From: Symbiodinium natans
Taxonomy: Eukaryota; Sar; Dinophyceae; Suessiales; Symbiodiniaceae
Assembly (NCBI GenBank): GCA_905221605.1
Contig: CAJNDS010002726.1
Location: forward strand, 1 to 64,000
Direction: 5' to 3'
Length of the DNA stretch: 64,000 nucleotides
Under the pieces are notes generated by a model. It was not told where the DNA came from, ran no database searches, and saw only the letters and a program-made list of their open reading frames with translations. The position numbers and the translations under genes are program-made. Shown piece after piece: positions 13,459 through 24,087 of the stretch. Numbering within the stretch: position 1 is the first letter of the stretch; every line of letters begins with the position of its first letter.

Positions 13459-13708
13459 CGGATGTTTTGTTTTTGTTGGTCTGGGCCGGTCAGCGGGGTT
13501 TTTGAAGCCCGAACAGGCCTCTGCATCCATGGGGCCGGAGCAGGTGCGCGTCGGAAGTCCAGGGTTTGCTCTATCCGATTGACTTTCCATGTTCCGGTGG
13601 TTTGGGTTTGCGTTGTGTTGGGGCTTTGGGATGATAGTGGCTGTCTAGCGTTGAATGATCACACCTCAGAGCCGCCATGCCCGCGTCGTGTTCGGTTCAG
13701 ACCGTTTG

Positions 13709-13722
13709 TAGGTAGCTACCTA
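13709..13722. promoter_or_regulatory. 14-bp perfect palindrome before a start codon
   Basis: TAGGTAGCTACCTA is identical to its reverse complement and ends 18 nt before the ATG of the PAN-domain gene. It could be a protein-binding site or lie in the 5' leader near the trans-splice acceptor. No function is shown by the sequence. Confidence 0.5.
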
Positions 13723-13740
13723 AGTTCAGTCAAGCAGAGA

Positions 13741-15240
13741 ATGCTTCGCACCGTTTGCATCCTCCTCGCCCTCCACAGCGGCACGGCCGAGCCCAGCAGC
13801 GATGCGGTGCCGACCTGTGCCAAGAAGGGTGTAACTTATGTGAGCGATGAAGATGCCAAGGGCACGCCCAATGCGGCATGGCTCTACACTCCAAAGATGT
13901 GTCAGATGGCCTGTTACATGAACCCAACCTGCAAGCATTTCTCGTGGAAGGAGGACTCTTTCCCCGGCGGTGCCTGCCAAATCTTCATGGGAGAGGATGT
14001 GCAGGAGAAGACCGATGAGAAGTCGTACAGCGGTCCAAGGGCCTGTGCGGGTGAGGCCCCAGTGAGTGGAGCGTCGATGGCCAGTGCTGGCAATGTCGAC
14101 AACTCGTTGAAACAATTCGAGAAGGATGTTTTCGACTTCCAGAAGTCAAACGAGGTCGGCAGCCAGGTCACCAGCATAACCCACCAGCTGAATCAGGCCG
14201 CACAGGATCTGGACCAGTTTGGAAAGGATTTGGCCCCGAAAATCAATCAAGCAAGCAGTGATCTGAGCCAGAAGGCTAGCGAGTTCCACAGCCAGGTCAA
14301 CCGAGTCGGACAGGATCTCACCAAGAAGGTAAATCAGGCCGTGGACGATATGACCAAGGAGGCCAATCAGGCCAACAGCGACCTGACGCAGCGGACCCAG
14401 GAGTTCAACAACCAGGCTGCCAATTTGGAACAGCAGCTCTCCCAGTTTGGAAAGGATTTGAGCCAGAAGGCCAATCAAGCCAGCACCGGACTGAGCAGTG
14501 ACCTGAGCCAGAAGGCAAAGGAGTTCCGCAGCCAGATCAACCAGTTGCGGCAGGATGTGACCCAGCAGACAAATCGGGTTGCGCACGATCTGACCCAGAA
14601 GGCCAATCAGGCCAGTAGCGACCTGAGCCAGAAGGCAAAGGAGTTCAACAGCCATGCCAACCAGCTCGGGCAGGATCTGACCGAGCAGGCCAATCAGGTG
14701 GGGGACGTGATGCAGTCCGCAGGGTTGAAGGCCAAGGAGGCCACCCAGGAGGCCACCCAGGAGGCCACCCAGGAGGCCCAGATGGCCCCGAGCGCCGACG
14801 AGGTCCTCGGCTCTGCGCCAGGCAGCTCGGGCAGCTCGGGCAGCTCGGGCGGTGGCGACAACACCATGACCTTCGGCGTAATCGGGGGGATCGCTGGTGC
14901 CCTTGCTTTGATGGGCGGCGCGTACTACTTCATGTCCGAAGATGGGAAGAAGAAGAAGAAGAAGTCCAATCGCTCAATGAAGCGTGGCGTCCAGGTGGAT
15001 GGAGCGCCCATGATCGAGGTGGCGCCGGAAGTCCGACAGGTCACCCCGCCGCAGGCCTTCCCGCAGCAGCTCCACAACCAGGTCCGGAATGTGATGACCT
15101 ACAACAGCCAGCAGTCGCCGCGGGCTGTGCCACAGTATTTTCAGGTGCCGCAACAAACCTATGCACCCCAGGCCTACCAACCTGCTGCCGCCTACCAGGC
15201 TACACCCCCGGCGACCTACCGGGGCGTCAATGTTTATTAG
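13741..15240 (+). CDS. Secreted/anchored PAN-domain, hendecad coiled-coil membrane protein
   Basis: A 499-residue intronless gene. The start was chosen at MLRTVCILLALHSGTAE, a typical short signal peptide; upstream in-frame sequence is non-protein-like. Residues about 24-104 hold six cysteines (26, 54, 58, 64, 79, 102) in a PAN/apple-like spacing. Residues about 115-340 form amphipathic helix in 11-residue steps (for example SDLSQKAKEFN, SHANQLGQDLT), rich in Gln, Asn and Asp, as in apolipoprotein or LEA-type hendecads. A Gly/Ser linker leads to a membrane span at about 379-399, then five lysines and a Gln/Pro/Tyr-rich tail that would be cytoplasmic. Likely role: a cell-surface or vesicle adhesion protein with carbohydrate- or protein-binding head and rod (inference from architecture). 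High GC and lack of introns set it apart from the other genes. The coding call is secure; the function is not. Confidence 0.9.
   Translation: MLRTVCILLALHSGTAEPSSDAVPTCAKKGVTYVSDEDAKGTPNAAWLYTPKMCQMACYMNPTCKHFSWKEDSFPGGACQIFMGEDVQEKTDEKSYSGPRACAGEAPVSGASMASAGNVDNSLKQFEKDVFDFQKSNEVGSQVTSITHQLNQAAQDLDQFGKDLAPKINQASSDLSQKASEFHSQVNRVGQDLTKKVNQAVDDMTKEANQANSDLTQRTQEFNNQAANLEQQLSQFGKDLSQKANQASTGLSSDLSQKAKEFRSQINQLRQDVTQQTNRVAHDLTQKANQASSDLSQKAKEFNSHANQLGQDLTEQANQVGDVMQSAGLKAKEATQEATQEATQEAQMAPSADEVLGSAPGSSGSSGSSGGGDNTMTFGVIGGIAGALALMGGAYYFMSEDGKKKKKKSNRSMKRGVQVDGAPMIEVAPEVRQVTPPQAFPQQLHNQVRNVMTYNSQQSPRAVPQYFQVPQQTYAPQAYQPAAAYQATPPATYRGVNVY
14746..14850 (+). repeat. In-gene tandem repeats (ATQE and GSS)
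   Basis: Within the PAN-domain gene, a 12-bp unit encoding ATQE is repeated three times, and a 9-bp GSS-type unit is repeated about three times shortly after. They form the linker between the coiled coil and the membrane span, and are likely length-variable. Confidence 0.85.
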
Positions 15241-16040
15241 TGCCCTGACCTGACACAGAATCTTCGTTTAATTCTGAGGCCTGCTAAACTTGTGTGCAAC
15301 AAGCACCTTGTACCTCTCTACTGTAAACCATTGTAGCCTACCACGCTCGCGCCTTGTTCGCGCCTTTTTGAAAGAGGTACCGAGGGCGTGAGCTGCAAGC
15401 CCACGTGGAGGACAGTAGTTAAGCAATTAAGTCGCAAAAGCGCCTTTAGTGACGAAAGCCTCCGTGCGGTGATTCCGCTTCCAGCGCTGGACTAAACGAA
15501 GTCTTCCTGGCCAAGAAGTGCCGTCGCTCACTGAAGTGACTTAGCTCGGAATGCCTGCGAGGCCTGTACAATCCTGTACATGTCCGACCTTTCATGGACA
15601 TTGAGCCCGCTGGGTTCCTGGTGTGGGCGGCGCTTCATTTTCAGACGGGAACAAGCTGGAAGGAACATGAAGGAACAAAGCTGCCAGGGGCATTTGCAGG
15701 AGCATCCTTGAGACCTGGTTTGGGTATCGCATGGTAACGCTCAAAAAAAGCCGCAGATCCCAAGTCTAATGTCGTGGTTTGGCCGTTCACGCACTTGGAT
15801 TTAGGGCAAGCACTCTCGAAAACCCGAGGAAGGGCGTCTGCATAAATGGTCACAGGACCCTCCGTTCCTGGTGCAGGTCGTGGCGTGGCAGCGCTGGGTG
15901 CAGACGCCCAACAAGGCCCGCTCCTCCTGGAGGGGGGTTTATGGCTCCCCAGGCTTGAAACGGTTTTTCGAAGATTGTTCACGGGGGTTCATTGAGGGTC
16001 ACAGTAGGGTTTGGCTCGGTTTTCAAGGTTTGGCTGCTTC
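15241..16040. other. 3' flank of the PAN-domain gene
   Basis: No gene is supported here. The segment after the stop has no AATAAA signal that I can see. Open frames on the minus strand at 15,641-15,982 have no motif and a composition like the rest of the intergenic DNA. Confidence 0.45.
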
Positions 16041-16180
16041 GGTGTGAATCTGGTGAAGGATGCTATGGCGGGTGTTTGGATGGGCTTGCGCTGCAGCAAT
16101 GCATCGAAACATGCGCAGCTGCAGCCTTGAACGTCAACCCGCTTTGTGTTGATTGGACTCTGCACCTGCGGATTCGGCCT
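16041..16180 (+). CDS. Exon candidate, cysteine-rich
   Basis: About 45 codons containing EGCYGGCLDGLALQQCIETC followed by AAAALNVNPLCVDWTLHL. The cysteine spacing suggests a small disulphide domain, but no family is recognised and the splice edges are not clear. Its relation to the exon train starting at 17.4 kb is unknown. Confidence 0.3.
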
Positions 16181-17338
16181 GAGCCGACTTTTTTCTACCG
16201 GTCAAGGGCTAAACACATCTTTCTCCGGGCAGCTGGGCATGCCAACCTGACTGAGCCTACATCAACCCTTTTCATCACGTCTTTCTCTCACATGTCACTC
16301 GCTCGATTCTCGACCCCCATTGGGTCTACAGGAATGATTAATATAATGCGTATGAAACGGCATATTTGAAATAGTGTTACTTGGTGTTTTCTGCGAGTGC
16401 GAAAGTGTAGTCCCCACGTCCTTGCCCAGGGTGCTCCAGCCACGGACGCAGTGATACCCTGGCATAAGCTGGCATCGCGGAGTGCAGTGCTTCTTGCCGA
16501 GGCAGGAGAGGTCTTCAGGACCATGGCCTCATTATGCGCTTGTGTTTCGGAGATCCCCTCTAGGTCAATGCCACACATCAGACATGAAAAGCGCAGTGTA
16601 AGGCCCCTTTGACCTCCCCACGAACCTAAGCCTGCAAACTCCTTTTTGAACCTATCTCGGGATCCCTAAGATCCTGATGTCCGAGAAAACCTAAACGCCT
16701 AGAGCTCTAGCGCTCGGAACTCCCCAAAGCACCAGAGCAAGAAAGCCGTCTGAACTCAACTATCTGAGCTCTCAGTCCTAAAGTCCTAAAGCCCTTTTTG
16801 AGCGGACTTCCCTAAAAGAGGCCGCCGCGGAAGCAGCTGAGCCAGCATCGGCGGAGGCCGTTGTTTGAGGGTTTCGGGGTTCAGGACTGGCTTTTGGGAT
16901 TTCGGCTAGGCTTTGCCTGGCTCATCAGGGCCAAGCCAAGGAGCCGGACAATGGTCCTGAAAGGCTAATCCGCAAGATCCCCCCCAATTGAGAATCCCCT
17001 GCAGCTCGCCTCGGCGCGCGCGCAGCCTGCCGGCGATGCCCCGCCGTGGCTGCTGCACCTCTGCCTCTTGGCCAAGACGAGCACTAGGCTTCGGCTCGGT
17101 TTTGTTTGTGTGAAGGGTTTTCGGCGTTCGAGTTGGTGTGAACCTTATCGGGTCTGTTTAAGTGCATGGGTTAGTTGGGTGGCAACTGAACGTCTGCAAC
17201 CAGAGGTGGCAAAGGTTGGCCAGCAAGAAGGCAGAGCCAGCGGCGAAAGCTTTTTGTCCAAAAGTAGACCTGATCAACCCTCAACATAGCCCCCACACGA
17301 CCATGCAGCTGTCGAAAACCGCCAACTGAACGTCTACT

Positions 17339-17365
17339 GTGCAAAACCCCTTGCGGGTTTTGCAC
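17339..17365. other. Perfect 11-bp inverted repeat
   Basis: GTGCAAAACCC, a 5-nt loop CTTGC, then GGGTTTTGCAC. It would form a strong hairpin in DNA or RNA. The 13-mer CAACTGAACGTCT occurs both just before it (near 17,320) and at about 17,187. The hairpin lies immediately before an exon candidate, so it may be the 3' end of an intron. Confidence 0.75.
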
Positions 17366-17366
17366 A

Positions 17367-20300
17367 GCCCCTTCTCCCCACGAAGGTCGCAACCTCGAGG
17401 CCCTGGATGCTGTCCTGTCGACGGTCGGGTCGACGGCGGCGGCCGGCCTGGCAGAGGAGGCGAGGGTCATGGGATGTCATGGGATGTCATGGGAGGTTTG
17501 CCTTTCTGAGGGGTCCAAAAAGGCTATGCTTGCAAAGATGTTGCAAGGGTTTGGGACGCCTGGAGAAGACCTTCAACACGGGGAGTCTGCTACGTGCGCT
17601 CCTGGGATTCACCGATCTTACCGCCTGGGTTGGCAGGTTTGCATTCGGCCTTTGCCATTCGGCTTCAGAGAACCAGGGCTCTTGGGGCATGCGTCGTAGG
17701 GGTTTGGGGACGCCCATGATCCCCTGAACTTCCTGAACTTTCTGAGACCCAGACCCCAGACACTCTGGCCCAAAGAGCCCGGCTTTCATGCCATCTTCGG
17801 CTCAGGGTTTCCGGCTCACTGAGAAACCTCCCGGGAGGTGTTGCCGAAGCTGGATGGCGTTTGGGACGTTCTGCCCCCACGCAGCACGAAGACTTTTGTA
17901 GCCCACTGCCCTAAACTCTAACGCCGCATGGTACCAAGTTTGTCGGCTCAACTCGCGCTTCCTGCGCGGCACGAGTTTTCACACCTCATGCGATGAGACC
18001 GCTAGCTGCTAGCTGCAGGGATCTGCACGGCTTAATTGTACAGAGCAAAGGATGTCGACAGCCTTCTTTTCTGCTTCGTAAAGTTGCAGCGTGATGCCGT
18101 TGAAAGGGGGTCCGTCCCAGCAGGAGTGTGAGGGGATATTTGCAGGAATTTGGCTGCCACCTTTGTGCCGATTTCCCATAAGGACCTTTGCAAGCTCTTC
18201 GCCTGACATCCCCAAACCAGCCCTCAAGGAGCCGCCATGCGCGGACATCGCTGTTGAAGCCCATGCCAGAGATCCGCTCTGTGGCACGCCGGGCGGGTCG
18301 TTCGAAGCATTCTCCGGGGGCATAGATGGTGCAGTGTCGCAACCCCCTCCACCGGCCCGCTCCGCAGCCCCCCACCGTGGGGTCAGAGATTCTGGAATGC
18401 TAGGGTTTGGAGTGTATATGCTCTTCAAGGGAAGGAGTCTTGAAGGTGTTTTTGAGGGTTTAGGGTTTTAGGGTTGTAAATTTATACACAGGGTGTAAGA
18501 TCTATACAGGGTCTGTGCCGACGCGGGACGCAGAACCATGCAAAAGGCTTTGGAGCATGGACAGCACCATCCATTGTTCCATGCCCATCAGGAGATAATT
18601 TGAAGGAGTAGTTAGAGTTACTAGTAGTTGGAATTGATTGAAATCTGGCTGTTACTGCAACCCTCCACCTCGAAGCTAGACAATCCGAACGCCAAGCGCC
18701 CAAAACCCAAAACCCACACCCGCCACGCCCGATACCAAGTTCCGAAGCTTCAGAGCCTCCGCTTGCACGCCAGTCCCTTCGTGACGAGCGCCTAGCTGCC
18801 GGTGACGTGTCGCGCGCGGCACCACGCGCTGCCGCGCCGCCACTGTGCCAGGAGCCTTGTGTCGGCGGTGAGGTTTTATCTTGGCTTTGGGCACCAGGTG
18901 GGTTTTGGGCAGGCTTCAGCTGCTTGCGTTGAATTGCCTGCTGCAAATCCAGGCCCGTTTCTATTCCAAGTCCCTCACATCCTTGTAGGAAGCTCTGCGG
19001 CTTCCCCTGCAGGCCTGCCTTTTGACTTTGGAGCTTTGTCTTAGTCGCTCTTTTGTTGGCAGGTAAGTTGTCAAGATGGATTGGGGAAGTATCTCCGTTG
19101 CTGACTGCAGGATGCGAGACTACGCGTAGCATGAAGTCATGATGCATTGCTTGTGAAAGTTGGATTGCGCATTCTGCCTGTGGAGTCATACCTGGCCCTG
19201 AGCTCCAAAACAGCTTTTGCCCATAGACCACAAGCCGTGCAAGTCCGTGCAAACTGCCGAGCTCTGACATCTTTCTCGCTCAACGCCCCGGGGGGCCCCA
19301 ACATCGTCTTCCTCTCTCTTTTTCTCTCCCTCTCCCCCTTCCCCCGTTTGTCTTGGACTTTTGGGGACCCGTGTACCCTTGCCTTGGTGCTCATCCTGGC
19401 AGATCCTGGCTCGCTGCTCCGAGCCCGGCCCCGAAGCCCGGCGCCCTACGCGCTGTTCATCCCCCCCTCTCTACACGCAAGGGAAGGGGGAGGCTTTCTT
19501 TTCTAGAGTTTAAAATTTTGAGCGTGAGTAAGTTGAGGAGGAGGAAGGTTGATCAACCCTGGATCTTCGGATCCTCTGAGTTCTTTGAGGTATTGGGTTT
19601 TGGGGTTGTGGTCGTTGTGGTTGTGTGTCGAAAGGAGCTGCTCGAGCCGCCATTTCGAGGTTCAGCCGCTCTTAGCTTGAGAGTTTCGAGTTTAGGGTTT
19701 AGGTTCAAGGCCTTGTTTACGGGGTTCAGTGCTGCACTCAAGAACGCGTCGCTTTGTAATCTCCAAATCATACCTGAGGGATTGTGCCTCACACACACAC
19801 ACACCCAACATGCTTGAACTAGACAAACAAAAGCTTAATTTTGACAAAGGCCCTTGGCGCTCAAGAGCTCGTGGACCTTGCCAGCGGAGCCGCTTGGCAA
19901 GTGCGGGCTACGAGTCCCAGAGAGCTTGGGTTTCTGGAGATTTTGAGAAGGTGTGGGCCGATCTTTGTACAGGCTGATAAATGTCACACCTTCCAAGGCC
20001 CGCCGAGACCACCCGCAGACCCGCATGCCCCATTTTTTCCACCACGGAGCGCCAAAGGACATGGCGCTGGCGGTGTGCAGCGCAGTCGCAGCCATGCGAG
20101 CCCCGGGCCGGGGCGCTCAGAGGCAATACGGGCAATCTCCAGAGCTCCTCCACTGGTGCTTTCACTTTGTGATTTTCTTAGCCCAGTATGTCTGTACGTC
20201 TGGGCGACCTCTAACTTCTTTTTCATTTCTGTGCTTTTGAAGTCTGCTTGGATTTCCTGGGTCTGTGAAGTGGCGGAAATTCCCGAGGGCAAATTGCAGG

Positions 20301-21105
20301 CCAGGCCAGCTGTGTACTTGGGTTTTAGCAGGCCTGAGAACCCTATAAAGCCCGTCTAAAGACCCTCAAGGCTCAAGGCCTCACCTAAAACTCGGACTGA
20401 AGAACCCAAAGCCCCCAAAACCCATCCAAACCGTAAACAAGCTCCCGAGGCAAGCGCGCCTCAGGTCGTTTGAGGCGAAGCCTCTGGCGGTCGCTGAAGG
20501 TGCTGCTTGTCCATCCGAATCTCGTGTGTTCGGATTGTAGTGCTGACTTAGCTGTTTATGGCAAGGGGCGGCACAGCATGGTGACTTTGCACATTTGCTT
20601 AGAGGCATTATAGGGCTTGGGGGCACGTGGCTGGTGATGAGTCTTCAAGGAGATTTCGTCGAGCCACGTTTTTGAAAGGGATAATAGTGGATAAATCTAT
20701 ATGGAAAATTTTCTCAATGCCGATTAAAAGGGACTGTAGGTTGCAGATTCTGAGCAGATTCGGAGGTTTTCACGGGTTGTGCCGTCGATGTTTCGGAAAT
20801 TCTAAGTTTTCGTTTTGCAGGAGCTGGCCAGCTGCCAGTACTTCTCTGCCAGCCTCTCCGGCAACAAGGAGCTCCCGCCATGGCATCCTTTCGGAAGTCG
20901 CAGCTGAGATCATAAAGGCCCCAGTCTTGGCTTGATCCTGACTAAAGGATCTAAAGGGCCGTTCGCAACTCCAAAATCTGGTTGCCCGATCTGCTGGCTT
21001 CAAAAAACTGGCCAGGACCGAAGCGCGGAAACTGCGCTGGAGGACCGCCCATACAGAAGAATGCTGCGGTTGCCGGGCTCGCTTCGCGTTGCCTCAACTT
21101 GGAAC
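17367..21105 (+). CDS. Multi-exon gene, helix-rich product, not recognised
   Basis: Candidate exons are 17,367-17,463 (NLEALDAVLSTVGSTAAAGL, AEEAR), 18,745-18,868 (LARQSLRDERLAAGDVSRAA, ending at a GGTGAG donor), 19,850-19,906 (ALGAQELVDLASGAAWQVR), 20,058-20,099 (DMALAVCSAVAAMR), 20,821 to about 20,885 (ELASCQYFSASLSGNKELPP) and about 21,020-21,105 (SAETALEDRPYRRMLRLPGS). The middle pair joins in phase 0 with a GC donor at 19,907 and AAAG|G acceptor, and 20,821 follows a clean TTTTGCAG, which matches the splice logic of the homology-verified genes here. The Ala/Leu-rich helices resemble an alpha-solenoid or ARM/RAP-like protein, but that is weak inference. Gene limits are unknown. Confidence 0.45.
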
Positions 21106-21109
21106 ACAC

Positions 21110-24080
21110 ACTGCATGCGCATGTGTGCCCTGCATGTGCACTGAGCTGTGCATGCTAGTGTCTTTCGATGCCCTTTCAACCCCGTCTGCATTTCTGGGAT
21201 GAAGGTATAAGCGTTCCTAACGCGGAAGCCACGTTGGTCAGGATATGGTTTCTGAACACCCGCCGTTCGCCCACGCCATGGCGGCGTGCCTAATACAGGC
21301 CAATCTCTTGCCATAAAGGGGAGTCGCAGGCTTGGGAATGGAATTAGGGTCCCCGCTTACTTGTTCTGACGCGCGTAAGCCCACGGGAATCTAAGGACTA
21401 GCTACTTTTCGGGCTCAGGGTTGGGGATCTGAGGGCACCAGCAGCGAGATGAGTAATCACAACTTTTCAAACCGATTGAGCGAACTCTCACCATTGCAGT
21501 GCTAATTAACAGAGGCACGCTACATCACGCTATTTTATGCATCTTGCGCTGCAATTACGAACCCGTGTCCACGGCTTGTGAGTTGCTTTGACTTCCAGTG
21601 CCTTCCCGCAGTAGCACGGTAGTAGCACGGTGAAGTGAAGCCTTTTGAGCCCGTTCTTCCTAGGACAAGGATACGATCCATGACAGTGACAGGCCGATGC
21701 CCTGGAAGCTTGCTGCGACGCTGCGGGGAGTAGCTCTGAGGTGGCGGGAGAAGATCAAGATTCAGGGGGCTGGAACAGTTTCTAGGTGTTGCTTGATGGA
21801 TCTTAGACGGGTGTCGAGATTGCCAGGTCTTGTGTTCTTGCTGTCAGAAATCAGGGTTCTGGCTTCAGGCTTGACACGTATTGCGTGCCCTAAGACAAGT
21901 GCTGACGCGAGCGACTATTGTCGTCAAGGGTGGGGGCTGCTGCAGGGGGCGGGGCCCGATGACGTGCTAGGTCACGGCGACATGCGATCTTGTGGCTAGT
22001 GCGGCCTGTTGTTCGGCCATTGCTTTCTTCGAAAGATGTTGAGTTGAGATCTCTTTGGTACCCTGAGCCTGAATTCTGAAGCCCCAGAAGTCCTGTCCTT
22101 GTCTGTCGGATCCTAACCGTTCAACCTCCCCATCAGGACACGATTTCTCGATTGAAGAATTCACGTGCTGAAGACTTTCATTTGTCAACCTGTAGTTTTG
22201 GAGTGGAAAGCTGCATAGGCCTAAGCTCCGAATTGAACCTTGGCCAGGCGGATGACCGACTTGTGATTGTTTCGGCCTGCCTGGAGCTTTTGCACAGTCA
22301 GCATCTCAGGTTTTCGGGGACGTTTCTTCTTGTTGTTGCTTTCCATGTCGGGTCGAATTGGGGCACATTCGGGCCGCTGGCTCATGTGCGACCTCGCTTC
22401 TTTTGGCTCATGTCGAAGGGGCCCTCGGGCCCTCGGGCTTCTGAAGGCCCTTTTTTCGGCTCAAAGTTGTTCTGGAAACTTGACTTGCGATGCTTGGGGG
22501 CCCTTGCAGGGAGACTGCTCATTGTCGAGGGGCCTGGTGGGTCTGGACACGAACCCATCACCCAACACTCGTAGAACCTACAAGCTGGATGTTTCTTGCG
22601 CCGAAGGGAAGAATTGAAGAAGCTTTACCGCAAGAAGCTCGCGTAAACTCTTCGATTCTCTCTTATCAGTCCCCAGAGACCCAACTCTCAGCCATCCAAG
22701 ACCTCGATGCCTCTTCCTTATACCACCGCCTGTGCGACACCCTGAAGTCCTAAACCTTCGCCCAAGTCGAGATTGAAGAAGCACCCTGGACCCAAAACAC
22801 CAAACAACCCTGACTTCTGAGGTTTCGGAAGCTGAACAGTGAACTTGCGAAGGTTCGAAGACTCCCCTTAAACACCTCTCACAGTGAGGCCTGTGCTCCG
22901 GACCTGGGCCCTGGGCGGCTGCGCGGCTGCTAGCTCGGCGTCCGCTCCCTACGCTCCCTATATAGAGCTATGGAGCTGTGGAGGGGAGGCGTGTCTACCA
23001 CAGGTTCTACTACGGTTCTACTACGGCAAGTTTTTCTGAACGGGGTTTGAGATTTGCGGGTATGTTGAATGAGTCCGTGAAGCCAAAGCGGGATAGCCCA
23101 AATCCTCAACAGCACTCCTGTCCTGTTCTGTTCTGAGGCATTGCCGTGTTGTGGCCACGATTTGGCTACCGCGTCCTTGCGCGCATCTCAGCATCGTGCC
23201 GCATATCGTTGAAAAAAGGCCTTGATAGGTATCCAAACCGAGAGACCACGCTGCACGCAACTCATGAAGTGGAACATCTGAATGCGCGGATGTAGCTGAG
23301 GGCCAAGATCAAAGGCCTTTAACATGTTAGTTTTTTTGAATAGTTTTTTCTTATTTCTTATAGGGGAAGTGAATCATCTGGCTCAAACACGACGTGTCCA
23401 TACAAGTAGAAGCTCAAAGCATTCTGTGTACAACATGTACCTGCATCAGTCTACTTTTCAAAACCTGTGTTTTCTGTTTTATACTTGCATCTTTATTCGT
23501 AGATGCATGTTTTCATATTTTGAGTAGACCGTCTGGGTGGCTGCCGTCTTTTAAAGCCCATTAGCATTCCGGGTACGGGCTCCAGGCGCCGCACTTGCGT
23601 CGGCTGCTGCACGCGGCGGAGTCGGGAGGTCTGGCGGCTTAGACATAAAATCCCGGAATCCCGAAGTTTAAGATCTGACTTTCAATCTATCTCGAGCATC
23701 CTCACTGTTAGTCTTGGGGGGCGCGGGCGGGTTTCACGAGCGAGTACAGGAAGCCCCGGGCGAGGACAACATCTGAGTCAAGAGTCAAAATCCGATAGCC
23801 CCCTCGCCCAGTGTGGGGAACAGCGAAACCCTACCCTTAAGTTCTTGAACCACTAAAGCCTTAACCGGCCGTCACTCAACAGTACATACATGACTTCCCT
23901 GTCCAGTTCAGTCAGAACTCGGTACCGGACAAGCTGTCGTCGTTGCCATTTCAGCTTGCAATCGAAATCATGCAAGCAAGAGTTGCGCACGGAGTGGTTC
24001 CCAAAGCCCGAATTAGGTGAGGATGCCTAAGGCTTCCTTGTCGGTAAGAACGCTTTCATATTCTGCCCTCCTGTGGAGGC
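21110..24080. other. Stretch without a supported gene
   Basis: A few open segments (for example 22,152-22,310 with SSELNLGQADDRLVIVSACL) could be exons, but they have no clear splice partners. The rest is typical intron or intergenic sequence with TTTAGG-like words. The unit GTAGCACGGT is tandemly duplicated near 21,612. Confidence 0.4.
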
Positions 24081-24087
24081 TCTGCAG

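Noticed and set aside
18009..18428. Minus-strand open frame of 139 codons that looks protein-like (contains SGEELAKVLMGNRHKGG)
   Set aside because: The + strand is open over the same span, and no splice or family evidence decides between them, so no call was made.
18482..19270. Minus-strand open frame of 262 codons
   Set aside because: No motif, composition changes along its length, and a + strand exon candidate with a good GGTGAG donor overlaps it.
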